From Pseudomonas yamanorum (GTDB lineage Bacteria; Pseudomonadota; Gammaproteobacteria; Pseudomonadales; Pseudomonadaceae), in the NCBI RefSeq assembly GCF_900105735.1, contig NZ_LT629793.1, positions 4,960,001 to 5,024,000 on the forward strand: a stretch of DNA of 64,000 nucleotides, read 5' to 3'. The translations under genes and the position numbers were made by a program. The number at the start of each line of letters is the position of its first letter. Position 1 is the stretch's first letter. Positions 1-8,596 of the stretch are shown here, one piece after another. Below the pieces are notes generated by a model. The model ran no database searches. It was not told where the DNA came from and worked only from the letters and a program-made list of their open reading frames with translations.

Positions 1-539
1 GCATCACGGGTGTTCAAGCCTTGCAGCTTGCCGTCGCTGAGCTCGGGACGGCCGACGACCAGGCTGGCGTTGGGGGTGTTGATGAAGCTGCCACCGTTGA
101 CAGAAATCCCGTTCGGGTTGGCCAGCACATAATCCGCCGCCTGGCCAAAAATCTCCTGCGCACCGTTGAGAGCCGAGGCGTTACGGCTGACCACTTCATT
201 GAGGATCACGCTCGCAGCCTGGCCCTGGAACTGCGGGTTGGCCGCCAGGTGCCCGGCGAGTTGGGATTGCCCCGCCTGCAAGGCGTTGTTCAACACCACG
301 CCTTGGCGGTCGACGTTGTAGTCGAGAAATTGGTTGTGGGACAGGCCGCCGGCATTCGGCGCGACGATATTGACGATAGGCACGCCCGCCTGGTTTTGCA
401 GTTGTGGGGTGCCGCCGGGCCCTTCGACGACGGTCAAGCCGCCGGCCAGTACGAGTTGAGGTAACAGGAACAGGCTGGCGATGGCCCAGCGCAGTTTGCC
501 CTGTGGAGAGAGGTGAAAAGCATGAGTGTTAGTCGGCAT
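1..539 (-). CDS. Two-partner secretion exoprotein (filamentous haemagglutinin-like), N-terminal part
   Basis: This is the first 179 codons of a TpsA exoprotein; the rest lies beyond the window edge. A signal peptide (hydrophobic stretch about residues 16-33, ending ALAGG-like VLAGG) is followed by the TPS domain needed for recognition by its partner TpsB. Seen motifs include NQFLDYNVDRQGVVLNN, NEVVSRNAS and the hallmark ANPNGI, all typical of the FhaB/ShlA/HecA secretion domain. The start ATG at 539 opens a short leader without the extended signal peptide region. The partner gene tpsB ends about 100 bp upstream in the same direction, the usual tpsB-tpsA arrangement. Whether the full protein is an adhesin, haemolysin or contact-dependent toxin cannot be said, because the C-terminus is missing. 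Confidence 0.9.
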   Translation of the reverse strand, partial: MPTNTHAFHLSPQGKLRWAIASLFLLPQLVLAGGLTVVEGPGGTPQLQNQAGVPIVNIVAPNAGGLSHNQFLDYNVDRQGVVLNNALQAGQSQLAGHLAANPQFQGQAASVILNEVVSRNASALNGAQEIFGQAADYVLANPNGISVNGGSFINTPNASLVVGRPELSDGKLQGLNTRD

Positions 540-642
540 AAATAGTCTCGCTCTGTTGGCTGATCGGTGAAGTGCGTCGTTCGGTGCAACGCTGCCGTGC
601 TGATCAGGTGCTGCGGTTATTTCAGGCAAATCAGGTGTCGGC

Positions 643-2358
643 TCATATCTGCAAACTAAGGCGCGTCAGCCAGACCTCCGGCTCCTGGGCAAACCCCGCG
701 GGGGTGTTCAAGTTGCGTTGGTAATCGAGGTCGAGTTGCACGTTCTTCCAGCTCAGGTTGAGCCCGGCACTGGCGCCGCTCAGGCGTTGGCTGCGGGCGC
801 CGTATTCACGCTTGACCCAGCCGTTGTCCAGGCCCAGCCGCGGGGTGATCTTGAACGGCAGGTCGCTGTTGAGTGGCAGGCGCAGGGTGTTGCGCCACAC
901 CGCGCCAATGGCACCGGACGCGTTGTTCTCGCGATAGCCACGCACCGCCGAATCGTCAGTCACCAGCAGTTGTTCGATGGCAGGCAATGCATCCGGGCTG
1001 TATTGCACCGACAGTTGGCTCTGCCACTGCCACGGTTGCCCGATAAGCTGGCCGTTGCGCCATTGGGTGAGGTTGGCTCGGTACTTGTGAAATTGCGCCT
1101 GGGGCAGGTTTTTCACTACCTGATCGGCATCGCGGTCGGCGCCGAACCAGGTCAGGCCCTGAGCGTAATTGACGTCCAGGTTCCACACCGCGCTGTTGAG
1201 CCAGAACAGATTCACACCGGCCTCGGCCACGGTCAGGGTCGGGCTCTGAATACCCAGCCGAACCTTTTGCAGGTAGCTGTCGACGTCCTTGTAAGCCAGT
1301 TGCAGGTTGGCGCTCAGTTGATGGCTTTGGTCGCGCCACAACACCCGGTCGGTGCGCAGGCTGACTTGATCGGTGCGGCCACTGTTATAGAGCGTGGTGC
1401 GGCTGAGCTTGAACGGCGAGCGGTACTCGGCATGGCTGGCGAACAGGCTGTAGGTCCAGTAACCGTAGGGGATGGAATAAAACAGGCTGTTGCTGCGGCT
1501 GTAACGCGGGCCGTGGTTGAGGGTGTCGCTGAAGCTCAGGTTGAGGGCGTCGTTGAGCTGCAACGGGCTGTCCAGGCTCAGGCTCACCGCATTGCGATCA
1601 CGGCCGGTGCCGGCACTTCCCAGGTTGTCGACACCCAGTCCCAACGCCCACCGCGAGGCACTGCTGCGCGAGCGCAGGATGATCCGTGAGGCGCCCGGTG
1701 TGCTGCCGGGGGCGATGTCGGCGGTGAGGTCAACCGAGCGCAGGCGATTGAGTTGGTCCAGGCCCTGTTCCAGGTCCCGCAGGTTCAGCGGTTCGCCGAG
1801 CATTCCTGGGAATGCCCCGCGTAACGACACGGGGAGGCTCTGATCGGCCAGCTCGATGGCTTCGACGTAGCCTTCCTCGACGTGAATATCCAGCGGGTGC
1901 CCGGCGGCCGGGGTGCTGATCAGGTATGGGCGACTGGCGATATAGCCGGCCTCGACATACAGGCGGGTGATCTCGGCGAGCAGGCGGTTGATCTGCGCGA
2001 CGCCCATGCACGGCGCCACATAGGGTTCGATGCGGGTGTTCAGTTCAGCCTTGTTGAACAGCGTGACACCGGCCACGCGCGTACCGCTCAAAGGCCAGCA
2101 GCGCTGGTCCTGGGCGGTGTCTGCCGGCAGTGCGGGTGTGGTCGGTGGTACTGCGAAACTGCCTCGCTGGATTTGCCGCTGACGCTGTTCCAGTTGTAAT
2201 TGCTGCAGGTCGCGCTGCTGTTGCTGCTGCAAGCGCAATGCTTCCTGGCCAGGCAGCGGCCCATCGGCGGCGGCCGCCGGCAGCGTGCACAGGCAGAGCA
2301 GGGCAACGATCAGTCTGTTGCTACAACAGAGTCGCTCGGTTGAGGGCTGATTCGGCAC
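643..2358 (-). CDS. TpsB outer-membrane transporter (ShlB/FhaC/HecB family)
   Basis: This 571-residue protein is the outer-membrane pore that secretes and activates the adjacent TpsA. It starts with GTG at 2358, preceded by AAGGA six bases upstream. The layout is a signal peptide (residues 1-31), a Gln-rich helical segment (about 36-65), a POTRA domain (about 85-165, containing the cysteine pair of CWPLSG...APCMG), and a 16-strand barrel ending in an aromatic-poor LSLQI tail. Length and order match FhaC/ShlB. The promoter must lie in the AT-rich 300 bp upstream, since lldD behind it ends in its own terminator. Family assignment is secure; the secreted cargo's role is not. Confidence 0.93.
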   Translation of the reverse strand: MPNQPSTERLCCSNRLIVALLCLCTLPAAAADGPLPGQEALRLQQQQQRDLQQLQLEQRQRQIQRGSFAVPPTTPALPADTAQDQRCWPLSGTRVAGVTLFNKAELNTRIEPYVAPCMGVAQINRLLAEITRLYVEAGYIASRPYLISTPAAGHPLDIHVEEGYVEAIELADQSLPVSLRGAFPGMLGEPLNLRDLEQGLDQLNRLRSVDLTADIAPGSTPGASRIILRSRSSASRWALGLGVDNLGSAGTGRDRNAVSLSLDSPLQLNDALNLSFSDTLNHGPRYSRSNSLFYSIPYGYWTYSLFASHAEYRSPFKLSRTTLYNSGRTDQVSLRTDRVLWRDQSHQLSANLQLAYKDVDSYLQKVRLGIQSPTLTVAEAGVNLFWLNSAVWNLDVNYAQGLTWFGADRDADQVVKNLPQAQFHKYRANLTQWRNGQLIGQPWQWQSQLSVQYSPDALPAIEQLLVTDDSAVRGYRENNASGAIGAVWRNTLRLPLNSDLPFKITPRLGLDNGWVKREYGARSQRLSGASAGLNLSWKNVQLDLDYQRNLNTPAGFAQEPEVWLTRLSLQI

Positions 2359-2663
2359 TCGACATCCTTAACGTGAAATACGCACGATCCATGCCCCTGA
2401 GCCAAAACGGTGAACTCAGGGACTTTCCACAGTTGAGCCATCATTAAACGGTTTGTTACATCAGTGGCAGGATTTATTACGTAAAACGTGGGGAATGCCG
2501 CGTTATTCACAAAATAAATGCACAGAGGTGGTGCAGGGCGGGCAAGCGGTTGCCTAATGCAGGTTGGTTTTGCGGGCTTTTGTCAGGGGGGATGGTGCGA
2601 GGGGGCTTTTGGATTGTTGCAATACAGGTGCTTAATCGTTTTGTTTATACGTGACTGAAAAGG
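2359..2663. other. Intergenic region upstream of tpsB
   Basis: About 300 bp lie between the tpsB start and the lldD terminator. The DNA is AT-richer than the neighbouring genes, as expected for the tpsBA promoter region. I see no ORF with a ribosome site and no clear operator. Confidence 0.5.
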
Positions 2664-2696
2664 GCAGCCCCGGCCTTGGCAAGAGACCGGGGCTGC
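2664..2696 (-). terminator. Rho-independent terminator of lldD
   Basis: A perfect 10-bp stem (GCAGCCCCGG / CCGGGGCTGC) with a 13-base loop is followed on the minus strand by CCTTTTC. It sits 12 bp after the lldD stop codon. Confidence 0.85.
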
Positions 2697-2707
2697 TTCG
2701 CTTCAAC

Positions 2708-3850
2708 TCAGTTTTGGCCGCGCACCAGAATCGATTCATTGATTTGTGCAATCGACGTGACCCCGGTCAGCGTCATGGCCACGCGCATCTCCTTGGCGAA
2801 GATATCCAGCAGGTTTTCCACGCCACGCTGTCCGTCGGCGGCCAGTGCATAAGCTTGTGCACGGCCCAGCAATACGCCCTTGGCACCCAGCGCGAGCATG
2901 CGCACCACGTCCAGCCCCGAGCGTACGCCGGAGTCCACCAGCACCGTCAGATCGCTGCCCACGGCTTGTACGATAGGTGCCAGCGCCTTCGCCGTGGACA
3001 GCACGCCATCCAGCTGGCGGCCGCCGTGGTTGGAGACGACGATGCCGTCGGCGCCAAAGCTCACCGCGTCTTTGGCATCCTCGGGGTCGAGGATGCCTTT
3101 GATGATCATCGGGCCTTTCCAGAACTCGCGGATCCACTCCAGGTCTTTCCAGCTGATGGACGGGTCGAAGTTGTTGGCCAGCCAGCCGATGTAGTCCTTC
3201 AGTTGGGTGGGCTTGCCCAGGTATTTGGAGATGTTGCCCAGGTCGTGGGGGCGCCCCAGCAGACCCACATCGAAGGCCCAGGCCGGTTTGGTCATGGCCT
3301 GCAGGATTTGGCGTTGCGGCCCGTAGGCGCCGGACATCCCCGAATGAGCGTCGCGATAACGTGCGCCGGGGGTGGGCATGTCGACGGTGAACACGAGGTT
3401 TTTCACCCCGGCTGCCTGGGCTCGCTCCAGGGCGTTTTTCATGAAGCCGCGATCTTTCAGCACATACAGCTGAAACCAGATGGATTGCGCGCTCTGGGAC
3501 GCCACTTCCTCGATCGGGCACACAGACACCGTCGACAGGCAAAACGGAATGCCCTTGTTCGCCGCCGCCTTCGCCGCCTGAACTTCACCGCGCCGGGCAA
3601 ACATGCCGGTCAGGCCCACCGGGCTGAGGACCACCGGCATCGCCAAGGGCTGGTCGAACAGCGTGGTTTCAAGGCTCAGGCTTTCGACGTTACGCAGGAT
3701 GCGCTGGCGCAGGCTGATATCGGACAGGTCCGAGCTGTTGGCCCTGAGGGTGTGTTCGGCGTAGGCACCGCCGTCGATGTAGTCGAACAGGAAACGCGGC
3801 AGTTTGCGGCGGGCGGCTTCGCGGTAATCCGATGCGGACGAAATGATCAT
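2708..3850 (-). CDS. lldD: L-lactate dehydrogenase (FMN-dependent, quinone-linked)
   Basis: LldD oxidises L-lactate to pyruvate at the inner membrane and passes electrons to quinone. The 380-residue sequence follows E. coli LldD almost throughout: MIIS(S/A)ASDYR start, [19 protein letters not shown](F/Y)[40 protein letters not shown], and the FMN/active-site block [15 protein letters not shown] with the catalytic His of SNHGGRQ. The start was set at 3850 because family proteins begin MIIS; an extension to 3940 would only add leader codons. It is divergent from a LysR gene, which may regulate it. The usual lldP permease and lldR are not adjacent. Confidence 0.96.
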   Translation of the reverse strand: MIISSASDYREAARRKLPRFLFDYIDGGAYAEHTLRANSSDLSDISLRQRILRNVESLSLETTLFDQPLAMPVVLSPVGLTGMFARRGEVQAAKAAANKGIPFCLSTVSVCPIEEVASQSAQSIWFQLYVLKDRGFMKNALERAQAAGVKNLVFTVDMPTPGARYRDAHSGMSGAYGPQRQILQAMTKPAWAFDVGLLGRPHDLGNISKYLGKPTQLKDYIGWLANNFDPSISWKDLEWIREFWKGPMIIKGILDPEDAKDAVSFGADGIVVSNHGGRQLDGVLSTAKALAPIVQAVGSDLTVLVDSGVRSGLDVVRMLALGAKGVLLGRAQAYALAADGQRGVENLLDIFAKEMRVAMTLTGVTSIAQINESILVRGQN

Positions 3851-3929
3851 GAACAGTGATGCCCCGAGTGAAGAAAAACGGTGGGGTGAGCATAGACAAA
3901 GGCCTTTCATGGTAAAAACAACTTTTCCA

Positions 3930-3942
3930 ACTTGAATCAAGT
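3930..3942. promoter_or_regulatory. Candidate LysR operator between lldD and the LysR gene
   Basis: A perfect 13-bp palindrome ACTTGAATCAAGT lies in the 108-bp divergent intergenic region, 16 bp before the LysR start. LysR-type regulators usually bind such palindromes between their own gene and a divergent target. The assignment is by position and symmetry only. Confidence 0.45.
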
Positions 3943-3958
3943 CGCAAATGGAATACTC

Positions 3959-4867
3959 ATGAACCTTCGTACGTTGTTGGCCTTTGTCGAAGTGGTTCGC
4001 CAGGGCAGCTTCTCACAGGCGGCCGAGGTGGTTTCGCTCACCCAGTCTACCGTCAGTAAGGCGGTCAAGACCCTGGAAGATGAGTTGGGCACGCCGCTGT
4101 TCAATCGCATCGGCCACAAGAGCGAGCTGACGGCCGCTGGCGAAATTGCCTACCGACGCGCTCTGGTGTTGCTGGCCGAGCGCAGTGACCTGGTGGCCGA
4201 GATCAATGATCTGCTGGGGCTCAAGCGCGGTGTCTTGCGCATCGGCTTGCCGCCGGTGGGCAGTGGCGTGCTGTTTGCGGCGATGTTTGCGTTGTATCGA
4301 CAGCGTTATCCGGAGATCGAGATCGAGCTGATCGAGCACGGCAGCAAGAAGTTGGGCGAATGCCTGGAGGCCGGGGAGGTGGACCTGGCCGCGTTGCTGG
4401 TACCGGTGGCGGGTGAATTTGAATATCAGGATGTACGCGTCGAGCCGCTGATGGTGGTGATGCCGATCGACCATCCATTGGCCGGGCGCAAAAGCGTCGA
4501 TTTTTCCGATCTGGCCGACTCGCCCTTTATTCTGTTCGAAGCCGGGTTTGCGCTTAACCGGATTATTCTCACGGCCTGCGAGCGCAGAGGCGTAGTCCCG
4601 CGCGTCACCGCCCGCAGCGCCCAGATCGACTTTATCGTCGACCTGGTTGCCGCAGGCTTGGGAGTCGCGTTTTTGCCGAGCATGCTGGCTTACAAACACC
4701 TGCACGCCGGTATTGCTCTGATCCAGCTGGACGAGCCCCAGACCGATTGGCACATCGCCCTGGCCTGGCGGCGACAGGCGCATTTGCCCCCCGCAGCGCG
4801 GGCCTGGCTGGACTTGGCCCTGGAGATGGGCAATGTTCCAGACAGCGCGGCCCAGCCGGCGGTTTAG
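3959..4867 (+). CDS. LysR-family transcriptional regulator
   Basis: The 302-residue protein has the LysR winged helix-turn-helix at residues 1-60 ([39 protein letters not shown]) and the periplasmic-binding-protein-like effector domain after about 90. The start at 3959 aligns with the family's N-terminus. It is divergent from lldD, so regulation of lactate use is a reasonable guess, although LldR of other bacteria is GntR-type. Its stop overlaps the stop of the convergent kinase gene by 4 bp. The effector is unknown. Confidence 0.88.
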   Translation: MNLRTLLAFVEVVRQGSFSQAAEVVSLTQSTVSKAVKTLEDELGTPLFNRIGHKSELTAAGEIAYRRALVLLAERSDLVAEINDLLGLKRGVLRIGLPPVGSGVLFAAMFALYRQRYPEIEIELIEHGSKKLGECLEAGEVDLAALLVPVAGEFEYQDVRVEPLMVVMPIDHPLAGRKSVDFSDLADSPFILFEAGFALNRIILTACERRGVVPRVTARSAQIDFIVDLVAAGLGVAFLPSMLAYKHLHAGIALIQLDEPQTDWHIALAWRRQAHLPPAARAWLDLALEMGNVPDSAAQPAV

Positions 4868-6885
4868 CCTTGTGCGATCAGGGTCAGGCGGCTCTTGACG
4901 ACTTTTTGCAGCAGCAGGGCCAGTGCCTCGGTGGAGTATGGCTTCTGCAGCAAGACAAAACGGCTGGCCTCTTCCTGAGCGATACGCGCGTACTCGTCGT
5001 TGTAGCCAGTGGTGAGCACCACCGGCAGCCAGGGATACAGGGCCTCGATTGCGTCCAGCAACTCCAGGCCGCTCATGCCGGGCATGGAGATGTCGGAGAA
5101 CACCACCTGAAAGCTTTCCGGGTTGGGGGCCAGGGCTTCCAGTGCGCTGTTGGCATCCGGGACCCAGAGTACGTGAAAGCCCATCTGTTCCAGGGTTTGC
5201 GAGGTATACAGGCCGACATCGGCGTTGTCCTCGACCATCAGCACACACAAGCTTGAGACGATGGGCGTGGCGCTGGTGTCTTGAAGAACCGGTAGGGTAC
5301 TTGGCTCGACCTTGGGCAGGTACAGGGTGAACTGGCTGCCGGTGCCGCACTCGCTCTGCACCAGGATTTCACCGCCCGACTGCTTGGCGAAGCCGTACAC
5401 CTGAGACAAGCCCAGACCGGTGCCCTGGCCGATGCCCTTGGTGGTGTAGAAGGGCTCAAAGATCGCGTCGAGTTTTTCCGGCGGGATACCCGAGCCGGTG
5501 TCGGCCAACTCGATGGTTACGTATTCGGCGATGCGTACCGGATGAGCGCGAACCGAAGGCAACCAGTCTGCCGTCGAAACGGTGATCGTCAAATGCCCAT
5601 GACCGGCCATGGCGTCCCGGGCGTTGACCACCATATTGACCAGCGCGGTATCGAACTGGCTTTCATCGGCGTTGATAAAGCAGGCGTCGTCAGGCACCTG
5701 GATGCTTACCTTGACCCGTGAACCGGTCAGGCTGTCCATCATCTCGCCCACCCGCTTCACACTTTCGCCGACGTTGAACACTTCTGGCCGCAGGGCCTGG
5801 CGGCGAGCGAACGTGAGCAACTGGGCGGTCAGGCGGGCTGCGCGGTCGACGGTGCTGGCGATGGCTTCCACGTATTTCACGCGCCGCGCTTCGCTGAGGG
5901 CGGGCGGCTTGAGCAAGTCGGCGCAGGACTTGATCACCGTCAGCAGGTTATTGAAGTCGTGGGCGACACCGCCAGTCAGCTGGCCGATGGCTTCCAGTTT
6001 CTGCGACTGGCGCCGGGCATCTTCCGACAGGCGCAAGGCTTCCTTGGCTTCTTCCTCGGCCTGGATGTCGCGGCCCACGGCATGGATGTAATCGCTGTCG
6101 GGCACGGCCGTCCAGGCGATCATGCGGTAGCTGCCGTCCTGGTGGCGGTAACGGTTCTTGAAGTTGGGGAAGTTCTTGCCGTCCCCCAGACGGCTGACCG
6201 CCGAGGATGAGACGGCCAGGTCGTCGGGGTGAACCAGGGCCAGCAATTGGCTGCCCACCAGGTCGTTTTCGGTGTGGCCGAGCATGCGTGTCCACGCCGG
6301 GTTCACGGCGGAGATCACACCATCGAGTTGCGCCACCAGCATCAGGTCCGGCGACAGGCGCCAGATGCGGTCGCGGTCGCGGGTGCGTTCGATCACCCGC
6401 TGTTCCAGGGACTCGTTGAGTTTGCGCAGGGACTCTTCGGCTTCGCGCAGGGGCGTGATGTCCCGGGACACGCAGAGGATTTTTTCCGGCAGGCCGTCAC
6501 TGCCCATGATCGGGCTGACGTTCACGTGCCACCATTTCAGGTTGCCGGCCAGGGTGTTGGCGGCGCCGACAAAGCTGGCGTTGCGACCGGCCTTGGCGGC
6601 CTCCACGGCGGCCTTGGCGTCGAGATTGCCCTGGTCTTGCCAGAAGTCGGGCCAGGGACAGCCGCGAATCGCATTGAAGTCGCTGACTTCCATGATCTGC
6701 TTGCCGCCTTCGCTCATGAAGGTCAGACGGGCGTCCAGGTCCAGCACCTTGATGCAGTCATTGATGCTGGCAAGCACGCGCTCAGTGAAGGCTTCACTGT
6801 GAGTAAGGCCCGCGGCGGACAAATCACTCTCGCCAGATTCAGGTGGGCTATTTGTATCGGAGCCCTTCCCGATGGTGCTATTCAT
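4864..6885 (-). CDS. Hybrid sensor histidine kinase (PAS-PAS-HisKA-HATPase-REC)
   Basis: The 673-residue protein has no membrane segments, so it is probably cytoplasmic. Two PAS domains (about 30-145 and 170-285) are joined by a coiled linker. The HisKA domain carries the phosphoacceptor H309 in GGVAHDFNNLLT, the ATPase domain has N421 (VVNARDA) and the ADTGSGIPPE and GTGLGLSQVYG loops, and the C-terminal receiver has D598 in VFSDISMPGMSG. The HDFNN motif is typical of hybrid kinases of the HPK4 type. There is no cognate response regulator nearby, so its target is unknown. It is divergent from the fadL-type gene with about 300 bp between. Confidence 0.9.
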   Translation of the reverse strand: MNSTIGKGSDTNSPPESGESDLSAAGLTHSEAFTERVLASINDCIKVLDLDARLTFMSEGGKQIMEVSDFNAIRGCPWPDFWQDQGNLDAKAAVEAAKAGRNASFVGAANTLAGNLKWWHVNVSPIMGSDGLPEKILCVSRDITPLREAEESLRKLNESLEQRVIERTRDRDRIWRLSPDLMLVAQLDGVISAVNPAWTRMLGHTENDLVGSQLLALVHPDDLAVSSSAVSRLGDGKNFPNFKNRYRHQDGSYRMIAWTAVPDSDYIHAVGRDIQAEEEAKEALRLSEDARRQSQKLEAIGQLTGGVAHDFNNLLTVIKSCADLLKPPALSEARRVKYVEAIASTVDRAARLTAQLLTFARRQALRPEVFNVGESVKRVGEMMDSLTGSRVKVSIQVPDDACFINADESQFDTALVNMVVNARDAMAGHGHLTITVSTADWLPSVRAHPVRIAEYVTIELADTGSGIPPEKLDAIFEPFYTTKGIGQGTGLGLSQVYGFAKQSGGEILVQSECGTGSQFTLYLPKVEPSTLPVLQDTSATPIVSSLCVLMVEDNADVGLYTSQTLEQMGFHVLWVPDANSALEALAPNPESFQVVFSDISMPGMSGLELLDAIEALYPWLPVVLTTGYNDEYARIAQEEASRFVLLQKPYSTEALALLLQKVVKSRLTLIAQG

Positions 6886-7181
6886 TTGAGTGCGGCCGCG
6901 CGTGTTAAATGGCCGCCATCATGTCATTACGACACCTATATCACCAGCGACTTGACACTTATTCGGTGACCATCGCTCGCCATGCTGCAAGCGGAAGGAC
7001 CAGGGTTAAAACCCATCAGTCATATTCGGGTTTTCAGGTCTGAATAAGTGCCGGGAAAACCGTCGAAGTCTTTGAAAAAACTAAGATTGTCGGACAATTT
7101 TTCCCATGAAAAACTCTTCATAATTTGCCCGCTCGAAGATTGGTAGCTTCCTCTCGCTGCCCAATAATTCGAGTTCTAATA

Positions 7182-8468
7182 ATGAATAAAAAACTCTTCA
7201 AGAGCGCTTTGGCGCTGTCGATTTCGCTCGCCTCCACTTCCCTGCTTGCGGGTGGTTTCGCCCTCAATGAACAAAGCATCAGTTCAATGGGTACCGGTTA
7301 CGCCGGGCGTTCCTCTTCCGCCGATGACGCCAGCACGGTGTACGGCAACCCGGCCGGCATGGCCCGCCTCAAGCAGAATGAAGTGAGCATCGGGGCGACC
7401 TACCTGGATGCCAGTTCGAATATCAAGAATGCCAGCTCCTCGCAATTTGGTGCCAACAACCCCGGCACCGACAAGGGCGACATGGTGCCGGGCATTGCCG
7501 TTCCGATGGGCTACCTGGTGACGCCGATTGATGAACACTGGGCGTTCGGCCTGGGGATCTACGCGCCGTTCGGCCTGGAAACCGACTATGAGCGCAGCTT
7601 TCAGGGCAATGGCTTTGGCAATAAAAGCCAGATCAAGGTCATTACCGTCCAGCCGACGGTCAGTTATGCCTTCAACGACAAGGTGTCGGTGGGTTTCGGT
7701 CCCACCTTCAACCGGATCTCGGGTGAACTGGATTCCAACGTGCCTCTCGGGGGTGGCGCCGGCGAGAAGGTCAAGGTCAAGGGTGACGACACCGCCACCG
7801 GTTTCAATGCCGGTATCCTTGTACAGCCGCTGGAAAACACGCGCATCGGCCTGACTTATCACTCGCAAGTGGTCTACCACCTCAGCGGCAAGACCAACGC
7901 TTCCGGCCTGATTTCCGATGCCTTTGATGGCGGCCCGCAACGCTATGACGCCAGCCTCAATGTCACCACACCCTCGTCGGTGGACTTCTCGGTTACCCAT
8001 CAACTGAACGATGACTGGACCTTGTACCTGGGCAGCACTTACACGCGCTGGAGCCAGTTGAAGAAGATCACCATCAACAACGACGGTGTGTCCGCTTTGG
8101 CCGCCCAGTTTGGCGGTTTGAATTCAATCACCGAACAGCAGAACTGGCATGACACCTGGTCCCACGCCATTGGCGCGGCGTATCGGGTCAACAAACAACT
8201 GGTGCTGCGTACCGGGTTCTCGGTGGACCAGACGCCAACCAACAACACCGACCGTTCCGTGCGGATTCCGACGGGTGACCGCACGGTGTTCAGCCTCGGT
8301 GCCGGGTGGACGCCAATTGAAAACGTAACGTTTGACGTGGCCTATTCCTACCTCAAGGAAGAACCGATCAAGGTGCATCAGAACCAGCCCGCCTTGGGCC
8401 TGACCTACGACGCCAAGTATGAAAACAGCGCCAACGGTTTTGGTGGTTCGGTCACTTACCGCTTCTGA
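7182..8468 (+). CDS. OmpP1/FadL-type outer-membrane transporter of hydrophobic compounds
   Basis: This 428-residue beta-barrel has a signal peptide (MNKKLFKSALALSISLAS..., cleaved after SLLAGG) and the FadL N-terminal hatch: GFALNEQSISSMGTGYAG followed by SADDASTVYGNPAGMARL. The last residues end in YRF, the outer-membrane sorting signal. FadL-family proteins let long-chain fatty acids or other hydrophobic molecules cross the outer membrane. The start at 7182 gives a proper signal peptide; the 57 bases before it have no ribosome site for an earlier start. The promoter should lie in 6886-7181; I could not identify a PsrA or FadR box there. Confidence 0.92.
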   Translation: MNKKLFKSALALSISLASTSLLAGGFALNEQSISSMGTGYAGRSSSADDASTVYGNPAGMARLKQNEVSIGATYLDASSNIKNASSSQFGANNPGTDKGDMVPGIAVPMGYLVTPIDEHWAFGLGIYAPFGLETDYERSFQGNGFGNKSQIKVITVQPTVSYAFNDKVSVGFGPTFNRISGELDSNVPLGGGAGEKVKVKGDDTATGFNAGILVQPLENTRIGLTYHSQVVYHLSGKTNASGLISDAFDGGPQRYDASLNVTTPSSVDFSVTHQLNDDWTLYLGSTYTRWSQLKKITINNDGVSALAAQFGGLNSITEQQNWHDTWSHAIGAAYRVNKQLVLRTGFSVDQTPTNNTDRSVRIPTGDRTVFSLGAGWTPIENVTFDVAYSYLKEEPIKVHQNQPALGLTYDAKYENSANGFGGSVTYRF

Positions 8469-8481
8469 CGCACCGAAAGAG

Positions 8482-8515
8482 GGCAAAGAGTCATTTTTCT
8501 GACGTGGCTCTTTGC
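8482..8515 (+). terminator. Possible terminator after the fadL-type gene
   Basis: An inverted repeat GGCAAAGAG ... CTCTTTGC with a 17-base loop starts 14 bp after the stop. The trailing T tract is poor, so this may only be an RNA 3'-end hairpin. Confidence 0.4.
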
Positions 8516-8596
8516 TATTAATTGTATCAATCGTGCTACCAAACCCTGCCTGTCTTGGTTAGATTAGGAGCAATCCAGCTCAAGACAGGGATCGTC

